From Sialis fuliginosa (Eukaryota > Arthropoda > Insecta > Megaloptera > Sialidae): DNA of 64,000 nt. Each line of letters opens with the position of its first letter. Position 1 is the stretch's first letter. A program made the position numbers and the translations under genes. Of the stretch, positions 22,878 to 34,847 are shown in pieces. The notes under the pieces are model-generated. The model was not told the origin of the DNA. It did no database searches and saw only the letters and a list, made by a program, of their open reading frames with translations. The stretch covers positions 34,815,001-34,879,000 of the forward strand of contig OY540813.1 in NCBI GenBank assembly GCA_961205875.1. The letters are read 5' to 3'.

Positions 22878-24041
22878 ATATGTTTAAGAGAGCTTTGTTT
22901 CTGTTGGCTAGTTTAATATTTTTCACAGCTGATTTAATGACTTTTGAAATACAACAGCACATATTATTTACATAGCTATAGTCATGCATTTAACAAATAT
23001 AATATTTTTTGCTTATTACGAAATAATAAGCATATATATGTATTAAAGAGACATTCCTGTTAAAATAATTTGAAAAAGTGAATAAGTACGTTTTCGTGAT
23101 GTAACGCCAGTCTAACAGATTAACGACAATAGCGAGAAACTGTTGAACAAAACATTTAACTTTGATGACCGCTGCTACAAGTTAAGAATGGTAGAAAATT
23201 AGTTTTTTATTTCATACGCTATGAGAATGTACACTTATTTACAGTTTCGCGAACAGCGTCTATACATTTTGTAAGAAATAAGTTATAAAAACTAGATACA
23301 TTTATCATAATTATTAGATAGCAATGAAATACTGTGTAAAGTTAATAATAGATACACACGGTATGGATATTTTTAATGTGAATATTGTTCGATAGATATT
23401 TCAAGATAGATATGGTTTTAATAACTTTTTGTTAATTACATGTTTTATGATTTAATATGATCGTTTTTATTCAATCTAAAAAACAAATAAATTGTTTTCA
23501 TATCCTTTTATAGTTTCATGAGAATATAAGATGGGATGGTTACTTATGAATCAAGACAAAAATTCCGTAAATATAATTATAAATCAAGATAATACTACAT
23601 TTTCAAAAAGTTGAGAAGGAGTAGAAATACTCGATTACTTTAAAAATTATAAACGGAACTTAATTATTAACACAATAAACACAATAGTATTTCTTAGAGG
23701 TGTACCGGAATTCCGACCGGAACTCACGATGTAGATTTAAAGTGAATATTTTAACGTCACTATTATTATATTATTATTATTTTTATATTATATTATTATT
23801 GACACTATAAATGTAATTACATTCGATCGAAAAGAACGTATGCTATACAAATAATTTAACGAAATTATAGCTAAACAAATAGTTATACGAAGCTATAAAA
23901 ATTGCAGAATATGTAGAAAATACAATTTTTGTAATTTAATGTATTTTATTAAAGAAATATCGAATAGAACAATGTTATATTAATTTAAGATAGTAATGTA
24001 TTTATATTTAAAATATAGTTTTTCTACGAACAGCTTTGTAT
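22878..24041. other. 1.2 kb of AT-rich sequence
   Basis: A TTA-rich imperfect microsatellite lies at about 23763-23803. No gene or repeat family is recognised. Confidence 0.45.
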
Positions 24042-24466
24042 GGTACTGACACCAGTCTTGGACGGGTGGGTTTCTTTTTTGTAATTCTCATGAACTAATG
24101 TTACTATTAAATTAATTGAATTACCAAAGTCTGCAAATATAGTTTTTTTTTATTACAGCCTTATTTTGTTTATAATGGATAAAGTATAGAACCAGTAATA
24201 CGCCAGTGATGGTAACAATGATAAGTACTACGACACAAAAATTATAAAATAAAAGAATCGTCACATTTGAAACAATGTAAAGCAGATGGTATGATAATAT
24301 AATAATGTGTCAAAATTTTGACACTCATTGTCATCGAATTAAGCTATTTTAAAGTTAACTATCTTTAAATTATGATTCAGTAATTGCAGTTATCAAATAT
24401 CAAAAAATAAGTACATTTTATGTAAATTTAATTAAACAAGAGTTCAAGACTGGTGCCAGTACCGTG
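24042..24466 (+). mobile_element. Family A copy 6 (diverged)
   Basis: It runs from TGGTACTGACACCAGTCTTG to CAAGACTGGTGCCAGTACC. The interior is more diverged and shorter than in other copies, and the ends form a better inverted repeat than usual. Confidence 0.7.
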
Positions 24467-24870
24467 TGAGAAATTTTCTGTAATTATAAAATTTCTAATA
24501 CCTTCAAAAGAACAAACATGAAATATTAATTTTTTGTCCAGACATCTTGTTCAAAGGAAAGCAATATGAATAATAATTTATTTATTGTTCTCACATTTAT
24601 TCAATTTTAAGAGATGATGTATACATATTATTATGTGTGTCCTGATATCAGATTTGAAAGATATTTCTCTATTAATATTCAAAAGGAATAACATCCATTC
24701 AAGTTTCATTATTATCTTGTAAGATACCAAATAACAAACAAAAATAGTACGTGCTTGTCAAAGTATCCACTTTACATACAATTATCTTATCATGTATCAA
24801 TAAGATGTTGCTATTGATTATCAATGGTTAATTAAGATTTCATTTGATTTTCAATACTTTGTGTGTCATT

Positions 24871-24936
24871 AAATTATAAGGTAATTAAATTTACATTGTT
24901 TCATTGAGCAATGTAAATTTAAATACCTTATAATTT
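24871..24936. repeat. Hairpin with 28-bp arms
   Basis: AAATTATAAGGTAATTAAAT and onward (24871-24898) is mirrored by 24909-24936 with one mismatch, leaving a 10-nt loop. It may be a very small MITE or a local inversion duplication. No flanking duplication was identified. Confidence 0.75.
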
Positions 24937-24965
24937 GTTGTATAATTCATTATATGAGCCGTTTA

Positions 24966-25600
24966 TTTTGAAAGTGGCCTAACTCCATTTATGTTTAAAC
25001 TGAGATATTTAAGAGTTTGCGTTTCAATAAAATTAAAAATATACGCGTGTAAGATATCAATGTGCCACAGTGATTAAGTGTTTCTAAGAGAGTTCAATTT
25101 ATAAATACTATTAAAATACCCCAATTATTAAATGAATAATATGTGTTTTTTTACCACAAATGGAGTTAAGCCACTTTCAAAATCAACAATTACATTTGTT
25201 ATTAATTTAAAAGAACTCAAGTCCATTTGTTGTTAGTTAAAATGCTTCAAATTGAAAAAAAAAAATTTTTTAAACTGCATTTTTTTTCAAACATTTCAAA
25301 ATTTTTTATCACAATTTTTTTTTTTAAAATTACGTTAAAATTGAAGTTTTAAAAAAAACTTTTCAGACAAAAGTTATTTCTATTTTTTTGCAAAAAAATA
25401 ACGTAAGTTTTGCTGACCCCAAAATGACCTTAAAACCTCCACTAAAGGTCAAAATTGTTACTTTCATTGGGGTTGCCCCGCCAAATCCTAAAACTTTTGT
25501 ACCAAACATTTTTTGTAGAAAGCTTTAGTTTTTCAGTTATTGAGATAAATTAACAACATTATTAATAATGAAGTGGATTTAGACTACTTTCAAAATAAAT
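24966..25600. mobile_element. Element with repeated TTTTGAAAGTGGC-type inverted ends
   Basis: TTTTGAAAGTGGCCTAACTC at 24967 is inverted at about 25156-25180 and again, more diverged, at about 25565-25595. The body is extremely A/T-tract rich. The true outer borders are uncertain; the first pair alone would give an element of about 215 bp. Confidence 0.45.
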
Positions 25601-25862
25601 TTTAAATTAAGTGTGAAAATTAATGTGTTCATTACTGCATTTTACCTCTGACAGAAAACTATTTAAATAATTAAAACATTGGAAAAAAGCAGTACTTCTG
25701 TTTTACAGAGTACAAAGGCAGTCAACTACATCTTACTGCTTTTAAATGTCCAGAAATAAAAGGCAGTAAGTCACTCAATTTAGGCATTTTGATTAATTGT
25801 AAACTATAATTACACTCAAATGACTTATAATGAAGTTTTATGAAAAAAAAAAATTATTAATT

Positions 25863-26075
25863 CAGTTAAGGATGTATGGCAGGTATCTAATTTCAACGAG
25901 AAATAGTTGAAATTTGGAGAAGTTACTCCTTTATAAATCTTAAGTACCCACACAAAATTTCAAAAGGTTTTACAACATAGTTTCAAAGTTATTATTTTTA
26001 TAAATTAACATGGGCTCTTATGGCAGAATGGTGTATTTACGGTTAAAGTCCAATAAAACACATGGTTCAAGTATC
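25863..26075 (+). mobile_element. Left-end fragment of the TTAA element family
   Basis: TTAAGGATGTATGGCAGG at the start and the next 200 bp match 6554-6770 closely. The match ends abruptly near 26075, and no right end was found. Confidence 0.75.
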
Positions 26076-26561
26076 GACAATAATTAATTTGTAAATTAAA
26101 AATGAAACCATTAACAAGCAAGAAAAAGCCGTCGCTTTGTTTGACTTAATTGTAGCGTAGGTGATGTCAAATTTAAATAACGATCATGTCACTGATTCAC
26201 GATTCATTTGCCAACAAAAGAACGATAAAAAGTGTCTCCGGAAACAGTCATTAGAACCAATCAATGCCGCAGACTGACTGTACTTAGCCAATAGGAACGC
26301 AGTACGCTAAAGACGAAACGTTAAATCGTATCATCTGATTAAATGTCTCTAATGTAATTGATTTTTAGAAGAAGATCCTGTGTTCTCAAATAATACCGAA
26401 GTTAAAAATAGAAATTTGTCATCACATTGGAAGGTGTAACTGATTATCTTTTTTAAATGATTTAATAATATGAACCAAATGTGCTTGTTTTTCTTAAAGC
26501 TCACATTCATATGTGATATTGTATAAGTAGTTTTTTTTTTATTTGTCTCCTAATAAACATA
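26076..26561. other. Spacer with a modestly GC-richer, CCAAT-containing patch
   Basis: 26100-26340 has a more balanced composition and contains TAGCCAATAGGAACGC near 26286. A promoter or CRE is possible, but nothing else supports it. Confidence 0.3.
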
Positions 26562-27582
26562 TACAGGGTGTCCCAAGACTTTGTCAAAGTTCAATATTTC
26601 ATTTATTATAACAAATGTAAATGAAAGAACACTTTAAATACAAAAACTGTCAGGTTAGACAAGCCGCATATTTAAAAAAAAAATTACAATACAAAATGTG
26701 AAAATATATAGGGTGTTCCATTTGAAAATTTTGAAAAAAATTAAGTTCAAGTTTTGATATACCCAGGCCCGGATTTACCATGCAGGCAGAGTAGGCAGCT
26801 GCCTAGGGCGGCAAATTTTGGTGGAAACTTTGAAAACTTGTTATATTCGTGGAAATTGAATTTGATTTTGATTCCATTATCGATGAATTTGCCATCCGAA
26901 AATCGAGACATACAAATTTCAACCCATAAGCAATAATGTCTCTATACATGTAACTCAAGCATGACTAAAAAAAAGGTCTTCAGTTTTTATGTTTCCTAAT
27001 GTAACTTTATAAAATTTGAAACTGACGCAACCAAAAAAAAAAGATCCTGAGTTTTATATTTTAACATCTATGACTTAAACTGTTAGTTTCGAGGGGGGGA
27101 GCGGCAATTTTTGCAACTGCCTAGGGGCGGCAAATTTCTAAATCCGGGCCTGGATACACCTGTACAAAAAATACAATTTTGTAAATGTTTGATGTAATAT
27201 CGCAATAATAGAGCATATACCAAAACTATTTTTAGCAGGAAACACATTTTTTTTTGTAATTTGAAAATGACAAGGTGTTGAAAATATGTCAATTTTCTTA
27301 TAAAAATGGTCATAATTTCTAAACCGCTCAGTATAATCCCACACATGCTTGTATCAAAATATCAACAAAAAATAAATGCTTTAAGATTATCAATCAAAAA
27401 AAATATACATTGTATTTAAAAAACATAACTTTGATTTGTAACGCACTTATGGGACAGCCTGTATAAATGTAACTATTTTTAAAATATGCAGTTTGTCTAA
27501 CCTGACAACTTTTGTATTTAAAGTTTTCTTCCATTTGTTATAATAAATGAAATATTGAACTTTGACACAGGCTTGGTTAGGG
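26562..27582. mobile_element. Three-level nested DNA element
   Basis: The outer arms (26562-26660 and about 27475-27582) are inverted copies sharing TTCAATATTTCATTTATTAT and CTGTCAGGTTAGACAA. Inside lies a second pair of ACAGGGTGTCCC-like ends (about 26705 and 27473), and inside that the hAT C2. Each layer interrupts the one outside it, giving a clear relative age order. No coding content. Confidence 0.6.
26764..27152. mobile_element. hAT-type element C2, 389 bp
   Basis: CAGGCCCGGATTTA and TAAATCCGGGCCTG ends are flanked by GATATACC (26756-26763) and GATACACC (27153-27160), an 8-bp duplication with one difference. This is the uninterrupted form of C1 and shows that D1 entered a T tract. Confidence 0.9.
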
Positions 27583-28110
27583 AGCTACTACATACTTTTG
27601 AAATTTAAAACATTTCATTATACATATTACTTTAATTTTGAAGCTAATATCTACTTACTACAATTCCTAATACATTATGGAATTAATTACCGAATCAAAT
27701 AATTCATAATTTCAATAGTAATTCATTAGTGTAGTCGAGTCAAGAAAGCGAAAACAGTTTTATGCTCTCAAAATCAATTTACATAATCAGAAAATTCTAG
27801 TGCATCGTAACATTAGATATTCATTAACAATTTATGTCAGTTTCAGTTGACTGAAAATACTATTCAAGATAATATATAGATATGTAAATATTATAATTAA
27901 TTCAGTCATAGAGCTAATATAATTAAAGGCTACCTACTTTTAAATTATTCATTATTTGAGCCCACACTCTTCAACTTTGTAATCTATGATCCCTACCAAA
28001 TTCAATATTACAGAATCAAATTATTTATTTTTAATTATGAGCGTACTACCGTTTAAAATTGACAGTCGGTCAATAATGAAAAATTATGCCTTGCAATTTT
28101 TTTATATTGA
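27583..28110. other. AT-rich spacer
   Basis: Nothing recognised. Confidence 0.4.
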
Positions 28111-28115
28111 TTTTT

Positions 28116-28884
28116 GCTTCCTCGCAATATCGAAGATACGAGAAGCTTTGTGACCGTTTCAGATTGAGACAAAAAAATGTTTTCCGATTTCAAAATTTTA
28201 AATTTATCTTTCCGTATCACGTCAAGACAAACACTTTTCGTTCCGTGTCTGTCTGTCCGTCCGTATGTCCCCTGAATCTTTATCACACGCATAACTCATA
28301 AACCACTGAACCGATATTGTTGAAACTTGGTCGGATGGTTGGGTCTGGCTTGAGGACGGTCCCATTTTAAAATTATCAAAATCGTGTGTAAGAGGGAGGG
28401 GTGACACTCCAAAATATTTATTTTTTCAATATATCTCAAGAACGACACATGTTACGTGAAAATTTTATAGAATATTTTTTGTAGAGTATTAAATTTCCTA
28501 TAATATGGGTCTACAACGTTTGTTGTAAAATATTCCTTTACAAAGATTTATCCCAATTTATTTTAAAAATTCGTGTTTTTTTTCTAAATTGGTATTTGCT
28601 TTGACATATTAAATGCCATTTTGGCGTTTTAAATCAAGGTTAGTAAACTTAGTTTACTAACCTTGGTTTTAAATGTCATTTTGACGTCTTAAATTTGATT
28701 TTGACATTTTCAATTTAGATTTAGATTGAAATTGTCAAAAAATTAAAAATATATGAAAAAATATTTAGGTGCGTTTATTTCGAACTAAGATTTTTTAGTA
28801 AAATTTGTATAAATGGTTAACCAATGCCAGGTAATTTATCTGAACACTATCGGTTTTGGTGAATTTAGTATTTACTTGGCAGAT
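28116..28884 (+). mobile_element. Family D element, copy 4
   Basis: It runs from GCTTCCTCGCAATATCGAAG to TTTACTTGGCAGAT and is flanked by T runs. Relative to copy 1 it lacks the 20 bp that include the internal CGAGGAAGC, and it has gained a 31-bp palindrome with a duplicated target at 28635-28665. Frames on both strands (28053-28407) recur in the other copies and are not genes. Confidence 0.78.
28635..28665. mobile_element. 31-bp palindromic micro-insertion
   Basis: CAAGGTTAGTAAACT and its exact reverse complement are separated by one T. The insertion lies between two copies of GTTTTAAAT (28626-28634 and 28666-28674), while D1 has a single copy at the homologous place. It thus behaves like a transposed unit consisting only of two 15-bp inverted repeats. 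An 8-bp reading of the duplication fits hAT; a 9-bp reading fits Mutator-like elements. Confidence 0.75.
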
Positions 28885-29099
28885 TTTTTTGTTTGTTAAT
28901 AATTACATATTTTTATTGTTAATGTTAATTTACATAATTTTATAACCAATTGAAAAAACATTTTATTTAAAGCCGTCATTTGAACACCGCGATAGCTATA
29001 AATGAACCCCCCCCCCCCATCGTAATAAATCTGCATCTAAAAATCTCTGCATAGCTGTCATAAAGTAAAGTAAACATTGAACACACATACACAGATAGA

Positions 29100-29350
29100 T
29101 AGACGGCGCTCTGATTGTTTGTTATAACAGGTGCGTGATGTTCATGTGGTCATCAACAACAAGAGAAGAAATGAAGCAGGTAGAGTCGCGTCTGTGTCGG
29201 ACACACGCGTCACGCATGTATCTCTGTCCTTTACATACACACACACACACATATATGGAACAAAGAAGTGCACCTGTTGAGACTAACTTCTGTAGACCGT
29301 GGGCGTTCACTCGACAACCGTGTGAGACCATTTATGAAACCATCAAGTGT
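29100..29350 (+). other. GC-richer exon-like island with a CA microsatellite
   Basis: TTTGTTATAACAG ends at 29130 and is followed by a block open in two frames (one reads VRDVHVVINNKRRNEAG) up to CAG/GTAGAG near 29178. (AC)n follows at about 29237-29250. Longer overlapping frames run through the microsatellite. A host exon is possible, but the donor is weak and no family is recognised. Confidence 0.25.
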
Positions 29351-29671
29351 AATTTATTCTGTAGATGTCTTTAGCTTTTTTAAGTGTATTAAAAGCATTA
29401 CTTTGTATTTATTAATTGACGTTATGTATGTGTGTATGTGTATTTATAATATATATATAATTGAATAATAACTCGATTTAGTTTTATACTTGTGTTTTTA
29501 TTCAAGAATATATGTTTACAATGTTATATGTAAATAAAACCATTCATAAAATACGTCACGCAAAATTCACGCATTTTTGGACACCTCCCTCACCCTGTAG
29601 CGTTTTGCTAAATAAATTAAACTGTAGGTTTAATTTTTCTTTAATTGGAAGGTTGGAACAGACCTCAGGAG

Positions 29672-29800
29672 CAGCGGCGAATTTACGTCAAATGCCGCTC
29701 TGGGTAAAAGAAATTACCGCCTCTCTACCAAGGGGAAATATAATCTATTTACTTCAACAATCGCATATTTCAAATATTATTTATTAATAAATTTAATAAA
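29672..29800 (+). mobile_element. Left portion of a hAT-type element related to 44659-45043
   Basis: CAGCGGCGAATTTACGTCAA, then CTCTACCAAGGGGAAATATA and CAACAATCGCATATTT match the right-hand arm of the element at 44659-45043, read in reverse. The other end was not found, so it is truncated or its border is unrecognised. Confidence 0.5.
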
Positions 29801-30716
29801 TTTTAAGAAATGTTTGTTAAAAAATTATCATAAAAATTGAATTTTACTTTTTATGATAATGTTTAAACGAATATATCATTAAAAATATCCGATCTATGAA
29901 TTGGGCACTTGGGATCTTTTTTGTAAGAAATTTAATTTTGTATGATATGCTGCTGTAAGAAATTAAAATAAATAAATTTTTCAACGAGATATTCACGCAT
30001 AAGTAAAAAAAGTAATTTTTCCCATGTTAATCAAATGGGAAAAAGACTCGGTTTGCGCCGTCCACAGGTTTGATCTATGAGTCTGAAATATTGGGACAGT
30101 TAACTTTTGATCCAAAGCTAAAACATAGGCCTGCGGGACCGAAAAAATAAAAATAAAAATTAAAAAAACATCCTACTACATACTATACATAATATAAAAC
30201 TATTCATTTAAGAATTCCATTTCCTCATTTATATTAAAATGTAGCTCTCACTTTATAAAACTATGCAAACATGTAACGTACATGCCACATATGCTCACTG
30301 ACAACAATTGTTATATTTGTTATATCACGAAGTTTTGAATCGTACACTAATGTGTTTACTCAATTAATGCTCCAATTAATGTATCCGGCGAATATTAATA
30401 ATACGGTTTATCCGAATCGCGACTATATTTTTTTGGTAAAGGTAAGAAGTAACTGTGGACCGTGACAGGCCATTCGAGTGGGCATCAACCTAACCTAACC
30501 GTTACGCTATGTACTTCACATAACATATAACATACATACGTACTAACTATAATCAGTAAGTGGTGAACCATGAGCATATAAGACTCCAAAAAAATATGTA
30601 TTTTAAGAATATAATAACCTTAATATGTTTTTTAAATTTTTTTAAATTGTAACTACCGATTTCATTTTGAAAGTTTTTTGCTCATAAAGATTTCAAGAAA
30701 TTTTATTTATTATTAT
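29801..30716. other. AT-rich sequence; short TTAGG-like run
   Basis: CCTAACCTAACCG at about 30489-30501 is a short interstitial run of the arthropod telomere-type unit, common in insect DNA. Nothing else is recognised. Confidence 0.4.
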
Positions 30717-30719
30717 ATA

Positions 30720-30882
30720 CAGTGTGTCCCCGATAGTAATGAATAGGTGAAAAAGACAAAAAACTGCATTTTGTTGTATCCTTTGAAGGTTGAACTTTGC
30801 TCGAATAAAATGAAATGTTTATCATAATTTTGATTTTTCAAAATCAAGAAGGCAAAATGCGTGTAAGATTCTGTAGCCATTC
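30720..30882 (+). mobile_element. Second fragment of the ACAGTGTGTCCCC-ended element
   Basis: It starts ACAGTGTGTCCCCGATAG and aligns loosely with 8875-9004. It is cut on the right by the Harbinger-like element R2, as the first fragment is by family D. Confidence 0.45.
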
Positions 30883-31127
30883 TAAGGCGGCTATTACACT
30901 ATCAAAGAAATGACAGTTACAGTTAATATATTAATATCAACATAATCCAGTATTATATGATAATCTTCTTATTGATTATAAAAACTGCAATACACAGTTG
31001 TAAATTCAAACCTCGATCGCGTCAACTGACGAACATCCACACATTGATTATTAAAATGCACCAAAAAAAGAAGAAAATATCCCTAGATAATACTAAGAAA
31101 ATATTATCAAATATTTTATGTAGTGTA

Positions 31128-33107
31128 CCCAGTGAGCAAAATTTGGTATCATTCAAGGAACAAATAAGTAATTGTGTGAGATCTCTGTGTCTAGTTGTAC
31201 ACACATGTGTCGAATCTATAACCTCTGTGTGTCAATAATATGTGGGAAGTGAAGCACCGTGACACAACACATTTAGGGATAAATTTGGGAATTGCTTCAG
31301 TATTGGTGCCTTCACCTATCAATTTTTATTAACGATTTGCCGACACAATTGCACAATTGTGTCTGCCTCAGATCCGGAATTATATCTGTCACAAATCCCA
31401 CTTAATAATTTTTAGAATACCTGGTGGACTGCTGCACACAATTTAGGAATTATATTCCTTTTTTTATATATAATGTTTCTTTCAGATTATTAGCCTTGTA
31501 AAATTATTCTTACATTTTGTGATGAAATAATATGCCATTTATATTGACTTTTTCCCGCTAACGAAGTCAATTTTCTCTTGCCACGACATGTTTTCCGTAC
31601 AATTTTCCTAGATACTAACTTTAGTAACGAGGGCCTCAAAAATAAATATGTGTAATATTTTTCTTCTTCAAAAATATGATTTTAAAAAAAAAAAAAAAAT
31701 ATCAAATCAAATTTTGACTGGTTAAAATGGTTTAATAAGTAAGGTTTGCAATTAATTCGGTCAAGATTAATAAAATTTCCATTTAGTTTGTGCAAAATAG
31801 GTGTTTTTATTTTAAGATAAAAAACTGAACAAGAAAAATAATGGAAAATATGGCCGAAACACACCAGATTCACTATTTTTGCCTTAAATGTGGAAAAAGA
31901 CGTAAAGTGGGTAATGTGTAACACAATTCCTTCACGGCGACACACAATTCCCACATGTCGTCGTTATTAACACAAATAAGGAATCTTGTGACGCAATTCC
32001 GTATGTGTGTAATCAGTCTAAATCACACACACACTTCAGGAAATGCGTCTACTTTACTGAGACCCCTTCCTCAGGAAACTCTGAGATCATAAAAATAATA
32101 GGCTGAAATTCTGTTTTATTACTTTTCTGTAACGGTAAGGATGAGATTTTGCCGGTTTCTTAAAATTTATAAACAAATTCATGAAACAATTATTTAATCC
32201 ATTATGCCAATAATATCCAACACCCATGGGTACAATATTGACCGATTTAGGAGTCTTAAGAATAGTTCTAGTATTGTCAGGCAAATACTTAAAATTTCCA
32301 TGTGCTTTAAGCTATAAGACTAAAGCATTAACGACTCGATTAGAAATATTAAATGAATGAATCCAATTTCTCAACTCTTCCAGGAACGATACATATTAAA
32401 ATTTATACCACATGATATCCGTTGTTTTCATGTGTTCATAAATTATTTTATATTTTAGTTGGTGGTCTAATGCTGAACAAAAATTATTATCGATTTATTT
32501 AATTTTTCGGTAGTATGATGAGGCTGTTTTGTAATTGCGAACCCGTTTAGACGACATCTTTGTTTTTTTTTATCACACGTGCTAGTACACAAACTGAAAA
32601 TCACACCTAACACAATTTCTACTATGTGTTACAATCCAAGCGCATTGTGTTAATGTAGGAAAATAGTAGCAAACATTTCTTAATTGTGCGACACGGAGCT
32701 GACATGTGTGTCTTTACACAAATCACGGGTAAAATTTCTACTTTGCGTTACACACAAAATCACCGAGTAACTTCAAGAACACAATACCTACAGTGTGTCG
32801 CACTACGCATTCCAAAAACTACTTATTTGTGTCTGGGTAGGCACAGACACAGTGCCGATATTTTTTTCCACACATTTCCTACTCCGTGTTACTTTAAAAA
32901 TCTGTTTATGTAACAATGCCTTGTGTGTGAATGCAATTCCTAGACTGTGTAAAAGAGCACACAATTCCCTTTTGGTGTCAAACTGCACACGAGTTATGAC
33001 GTCACTCAATATTTTGTGTGTTATTTGACGCAAATTAAAGGAAGTGTGACTTAACAACGACATCGCAAACGACACATTTCCTTTATAGGAATAAAATGTT
33101 CACTGGG
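31128..33107. mobile_element. TA-target element filled with iterated CACACAATTCC motifs
   Basis: CCCAGTGAGCAAAAT and ATGTTCACTGGG form the inverted ends. Host TA is duplicated on both sides (31126-31127 and 33108-33109), and R1 shows the empty site. Both halves are packed with short units resembling CACACAATTCC and its reverse (GGAAATNTGTGT), for example at 31431, 31917, 31942, 32613, 32869 and 32961. Such arrays are typical of transposase-binding subterminal repeats, but the density here is remarkable. No complete transposase is present. Confidence 0.8.
31841..31921 (+). CDS. 26-residue CxxC frame inside the TA-target element
   Basis: The frame reads MENMAETHQIHYFCLKCGKR and ends RKVGNV before TAA. 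FCLKCGK is a zinc-ribbon-like CxxC knuckle. GGGTAATG near its end could be a splice donor, which would make this a first exon. It is short and might be chance. No family is claimed. Confidence 0.22.
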   Translation: MENMAETHQIHYFCLKCGKRRKVGNV

Positions 33108-33279
33108 TAATAGAACAAAATCTCGTATTTTATCAAAGAAATATGATCAAATCTATGTCAAAGATGTTTGACATATTTATTTGATAGTGTAATAACCGCC
33201 TCACTAACATCTCTACTTGATAATACGTATCAAGAGCTATTTCATATTGGCGAAATATCTATATAATCTCTATAAAAGT

Positions 33280-33401
33280 GCAATATTTCACCCCCTATCA
33301 CATATGAAGTATTGTAATTAGTTTTATTCGATCCGGCGGAAAAAATATCATAGGGATGGGGGTTTCGAATCCACGCGAGCGAAGCCGCGGGTATCAGCTA
33401 G
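33280..33401 (+). mobile_element. Helitron-like 3' end, copy 3
   Basis: CACGCGAGCGAAGCCGCGGG forms a CGCG/CGCG hairpin and is followed by TATCAGCTAG and then T, fitting Helitron 3' termini. The upstream TCACATATGAAG and TTTTATTCGATCCGGCGG match 53040-53100. The 5' end is not identified. Confidence 0.6.
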
Positions 33402-33402
33402 T

Positions 33403-34162
33403 AGGTTAATAAATGAAATTTATATATCCGGGTACAATGCGCTAGTTTTTAATAATAATAGTTTTGAGTTTGAATTGCAGTAATATTAATATCAAACTAA
33501 AAGATGATTAATATTTGCGACAGAGGGGAAGTAAAATGCGTACGTTCCTGTTCTTACGAACTGCCACTGAAAGTAATATCAACCGCAGAATGAACCCACA
33601 ATATCTTACAGACAGGTAGGTACTTCTACAAATAATAAATTCGAGGACGTATAAGTGTTTTCTGATTTAGCAGACCGGAACTTTATGTGTACCTAACGAA
33701 AAACTATTTGTATAAAGTGTACACGAAAAGACGTTCATCTAGATTACAGCATTTTAAACTTTAATAAAACACAGTTATCATATTATGTAATAAAATATCA
33801 CATTATTAAAAGGTTGGGAACTACTACACTAGTCCACCTGAAAAAATTTCCTTTTTTGGACTTTTGCAAATATTTCTCCGTCTCTGACCGCTATATTCAA
33901 CGTGTTTGTATTTACTGGTAATAAAATATGTTCCTCGACCGAAAACTGGACAATCGGTTAGTTAACCGGCGCTCACATGTATTTCAAAGTATCAATTCAA
34001 ATTGTCTCATTGTCAGCTTTGCCATAATAAAAATTTATTTTTCCCTAAAATTAGTGAGTATATTCTATATTTACAATAACTTGTGTTTCGATTTTCTGCA
34101 CCGACAATTGCAGTGTTTTCACATTACAAATGACCTAACCTCAATAAAATCTTATTTTACAG
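33403..34162. other. Spacer with slightly GC-richer patches
   Basis: 33520-33615 and 33930-34010 are less AT-rich but show no convincing exon. The frame starting at 33928 is considered with the next feature. Confidence 0.35.
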
Positions 34163-34272
34163 AAAACACGAAGATGGGGAAAACACATCAAATTTCGAAA
34201 GCGAAAAATTATCGAGACGAACTGAATAAACCGGTCAAAAAGTCCCAAAAATCGACATGTGGTCTTTTGTAG
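34163..34272 (+). CDS. Candidate terminal exon ending in a CaaX-like CGLL
   Basis: An acceptor-like CTTATTTTACAG ends at 34162. From AAGATGGGG (ATG at 34174) the frame reads MGKTHQISKAKNYRDEL, then a lysine-rich stretch (KPVKKSQKS) and TCGLL before TAG. A polybasic tail followed by CGLL has the form of a geranylgeranylated C-terminus, as in small GTPases. The same frame is open upstream to 33928. No GTP-binding motifs are in the window and no poly(A) signal is close, so a real exon is only a possibility. Confidence 0.25.
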
Positions 34273-34379
34273 GGTAGTGTATCTAGACTGCCTAAGGTTA
34301 TCGAGATAAGCTAACACTTTACATAATCCAGGGAATGTATGTACTGTACGTACACAAAATAGCAATTTCCAAAGCGCGT

Positions 34380-34620
34380 ATCTAGTGGGCTGGAGCGCGC
34401 AGTAATCTACTAGGCAAACTCTCCATGTTCTCCACTGACACGCGGCTGATTAGCATGATATATATGTGGTGTAAGTGAGCTCGACATGACTTGCTGCGAT
34501 CTGCGTCCATCACACTTCCTGGATTATACACAACAAACAAACAACACCGTATTCATTATTCTTTTCAACAGTGAGAGTGAATAACCCGAATGCATTCAAC
34601 AGAAAACAAATTAACAACCA
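34380..34620. other. GC-richer unique patch
   Basis: GGGCTGGAGCGCGCAGTAAT and nearby sequence are clearly less AT-rich than the surroundings and are not shared with other parts of the window. No frame or RNA structure can be defended. Confidence 0.3.
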
Positions 34621-34847
34621 ACCAACATATGTGTGTTGGACTTCTAGGAAAATAACGTCTTTTCTTTTATTTCAGTCCAGTTTCTAATTTATTTATTCGC
34701 CGCAAAAATTATATTACTGGAATGAGGATTTTAAAAAATTTTAACAAAAATATCACATTAATGCCCGGTCTCACCGCTCAAACTTATTTCTGTTCCTTAG
34801 CAAAGTGTTCTTTAGTCTTAAGTTGAGCCTAAATGTTACGTCGATCT

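Larger units (their letters stand above)
30886..33200. mobile_element. PIF/Harbinger-like element R2, split by a 1.98-kb insertion
   Basis: The ends GGCGGCTATTACACTATCAA and TTGATAGTGTAATAACCGCC match R1. Flanks are TAA and TCA, a 3-bp duplication with one change. Inverted relative to R1, it keeps the same internal order until TAGTGTA, where the element at 31128-33107 is inserted; R1 has an unbroken TAGTGTAATAGAAC there. Confidence 0.82.
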
